From Cristatella mucedo (taxonomy: Eukaryota; Bryozoa; Phylactolaemata; Cristatellidae): a stretch of DNA of 64,000 nt. Below the pieces are notes generated by a model. It ran no database searches. It worked only from the letters and a program-made list of their open reading frames with translations, and was not told where the DNA came from. Positions 24,090-64,000 of this stretch are shown here, one piece after another; the stretch's first letter is position 1, and every line of letters starts with the position of its first letter. Location of the stretch: NCBI GenBank assembly GCA_009760855.2, contig WPIO01000005.1, positions 3,122,501-3,186,500 of the forward strand, read 5' to 3'. The position numbers were made by a program, and so were the translations under genes.

Positions 24090-24210
24090 CTGTAATAATA
24101 ATAATGCACTTGATAAAGCGTCCTCAGAGAACTCAATCTCTCTCTAGGCGCTTTACATTTGCAGCAAAGGGAAATGCAATTGAATGGTGAGTAATATCAT
24201 GTATAATAAT
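24090..24210 (-). mobile_element. LINE family A tail fragment
   Basis: AATAATAATGCACTTGATAA, the hairpin AGAGAACTCAATCTCT, GGCGCTTTACATTTGCAGC and the start of the 3' UTR, then an abrupt end. Confidence 0.75.
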
Positions 24211-24259
24211 AATAATAAGCTGTACCGAGCTGCTGCTGGAAGTCACCTTCCGTATCGGT

Positions 24260-24261
<2 letters not shown>

Positions 24262-24300
<39 letters not shown>

Positions 24301-24314
24301 GTATATGTATATAT
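24262..24314. repeat. (TA)n microsatellite
   Basis: About 25 TA units with a few TG interruptions at the right end. Confidence 0.95.
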
Positions 24315-24823
24315 CGACTACGTTATGGTGCAGACGGCTTGATTGGAGGGAGGGATCGCCAAGTCCCCCAGCACATATTGTACCGGATACCAAAATAGTG
24401 CATCGTAGGAGCATAGTGTGATATCCTCCCCTACGAACCACTAGCTAGCCTGACCATCCCCTCCCACGATAGCTTCTCGCTATGATTACTACGTAGAAAT
24501 CCAGTCAGTAGCGTCAGATATCAAAGCATATGGTTTGTGATTTCATGGGACATGCAAACCTTTAGTATAAATTTTCTTTGCAGAAAAAAATGACATGGTT
24601 AATAGCGGCATTAAGTCTAGTTTACTTGGGATAACTGCAGCACATCATCAGTAGTTTTTTGGGGGCTTTTCTCGACCTCAGGGAATTAATTACGCATCGA
24701 CCGGCAAGAGCGGGTCACTAGCGGAAGAGGAGGTTCCGTTTAGTGATGTCATGAGTAATCGTCCAACCATCGCTCACCTTTGGCAGGTGAAACCTCCCTC
24801 CCTACTGACCGAGGCACATCCGC

Positions 24824-24862
24824 AATAAATACGAGCACGCGGTCATCTCTCCTGAGCAAGCT
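24824..24862 (+). promoter_or_regulatory. Possible core promoter of the tolloid-type gene
   Basis: AATAAATA at 24824-24831 lies 39 bp before the proposed start codon. A TATA-like box there would put the transcription start near 24855 and leave a very short 5' UTR. Position is the only support; a non-coding 5' exon further upstream is equally possible. Confidence 0.25.

Positions 24863-64000
<39,138 letters not shown>

Overview
The window is animal nuclear DNA, most likely from an invertebrate. Coding sequence is sparse and split by GT-AG introns of 100 bp to about 9 kb. The rest is retroelement debris (CR1/L2-like LINEs, tRNA-derived SINEs, a Ty3/gypsy remnant) and microsatellites. No bacterial-style operons, rRNA genes or CRISPR arrays are visible. 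I cannot name the species; a lophotrochozoan such as a flatworm is a guess only.

The one gene I can support is on the + strand and fills about 24.86 kb to beyond the right edge. It encodes a secreted astacin metalloprotease of the tolloid/BMP1 type. I assembled it by hand from splice sites and reading-frame phase. The order is signal peptide exon (24863-24932), two short propeptide exons, a furin-type site, an astacin catalytic domain over five exons (29770-43847, zinc motif at 40405-40440, Met-turn in 40984-41125), CUB1, a cysteine-free linker exon, an eroded CUB2, a calcium-binding EGF, CUB3, and part of a CUB4 at the right edge. Phases match at nearly every junction. By family knowledge such proteases process procollagens and release BMPs from chordin-type inhibitors outside the cell.

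Left part (1-24.8 kb): no convincing gene. It holds a foldback element (515-1262), several 5'-truncated CR1/L2-like LINE copies (two families, here A and B), two tRNA-derived SINE families (here SINE-1 and SINE-2), a decayed gypsy integrase, a small inverted-repeat element (19150-19431) and a CpG-rich stretch (15.4-24.1 kb, strongest at 23.56-24.08 kb) that stops just before the gene.

Right part (24.8-64 kb): large introns carry LINEs mostly antisense to the gene, SINE-1 copies mostly in sense and SINE-2 copies all antisense, plus long GT, GA, TA and CTG repeats.

The most interesting observations are the divergent and partly eroded tolloid gene, with possible relic and micro exons, and a 3' hairpin of about 40 nt shared by LINE family A and SINE-1 and found about 28 times, which looks like a shared reverse-transcriptase recognition signal.
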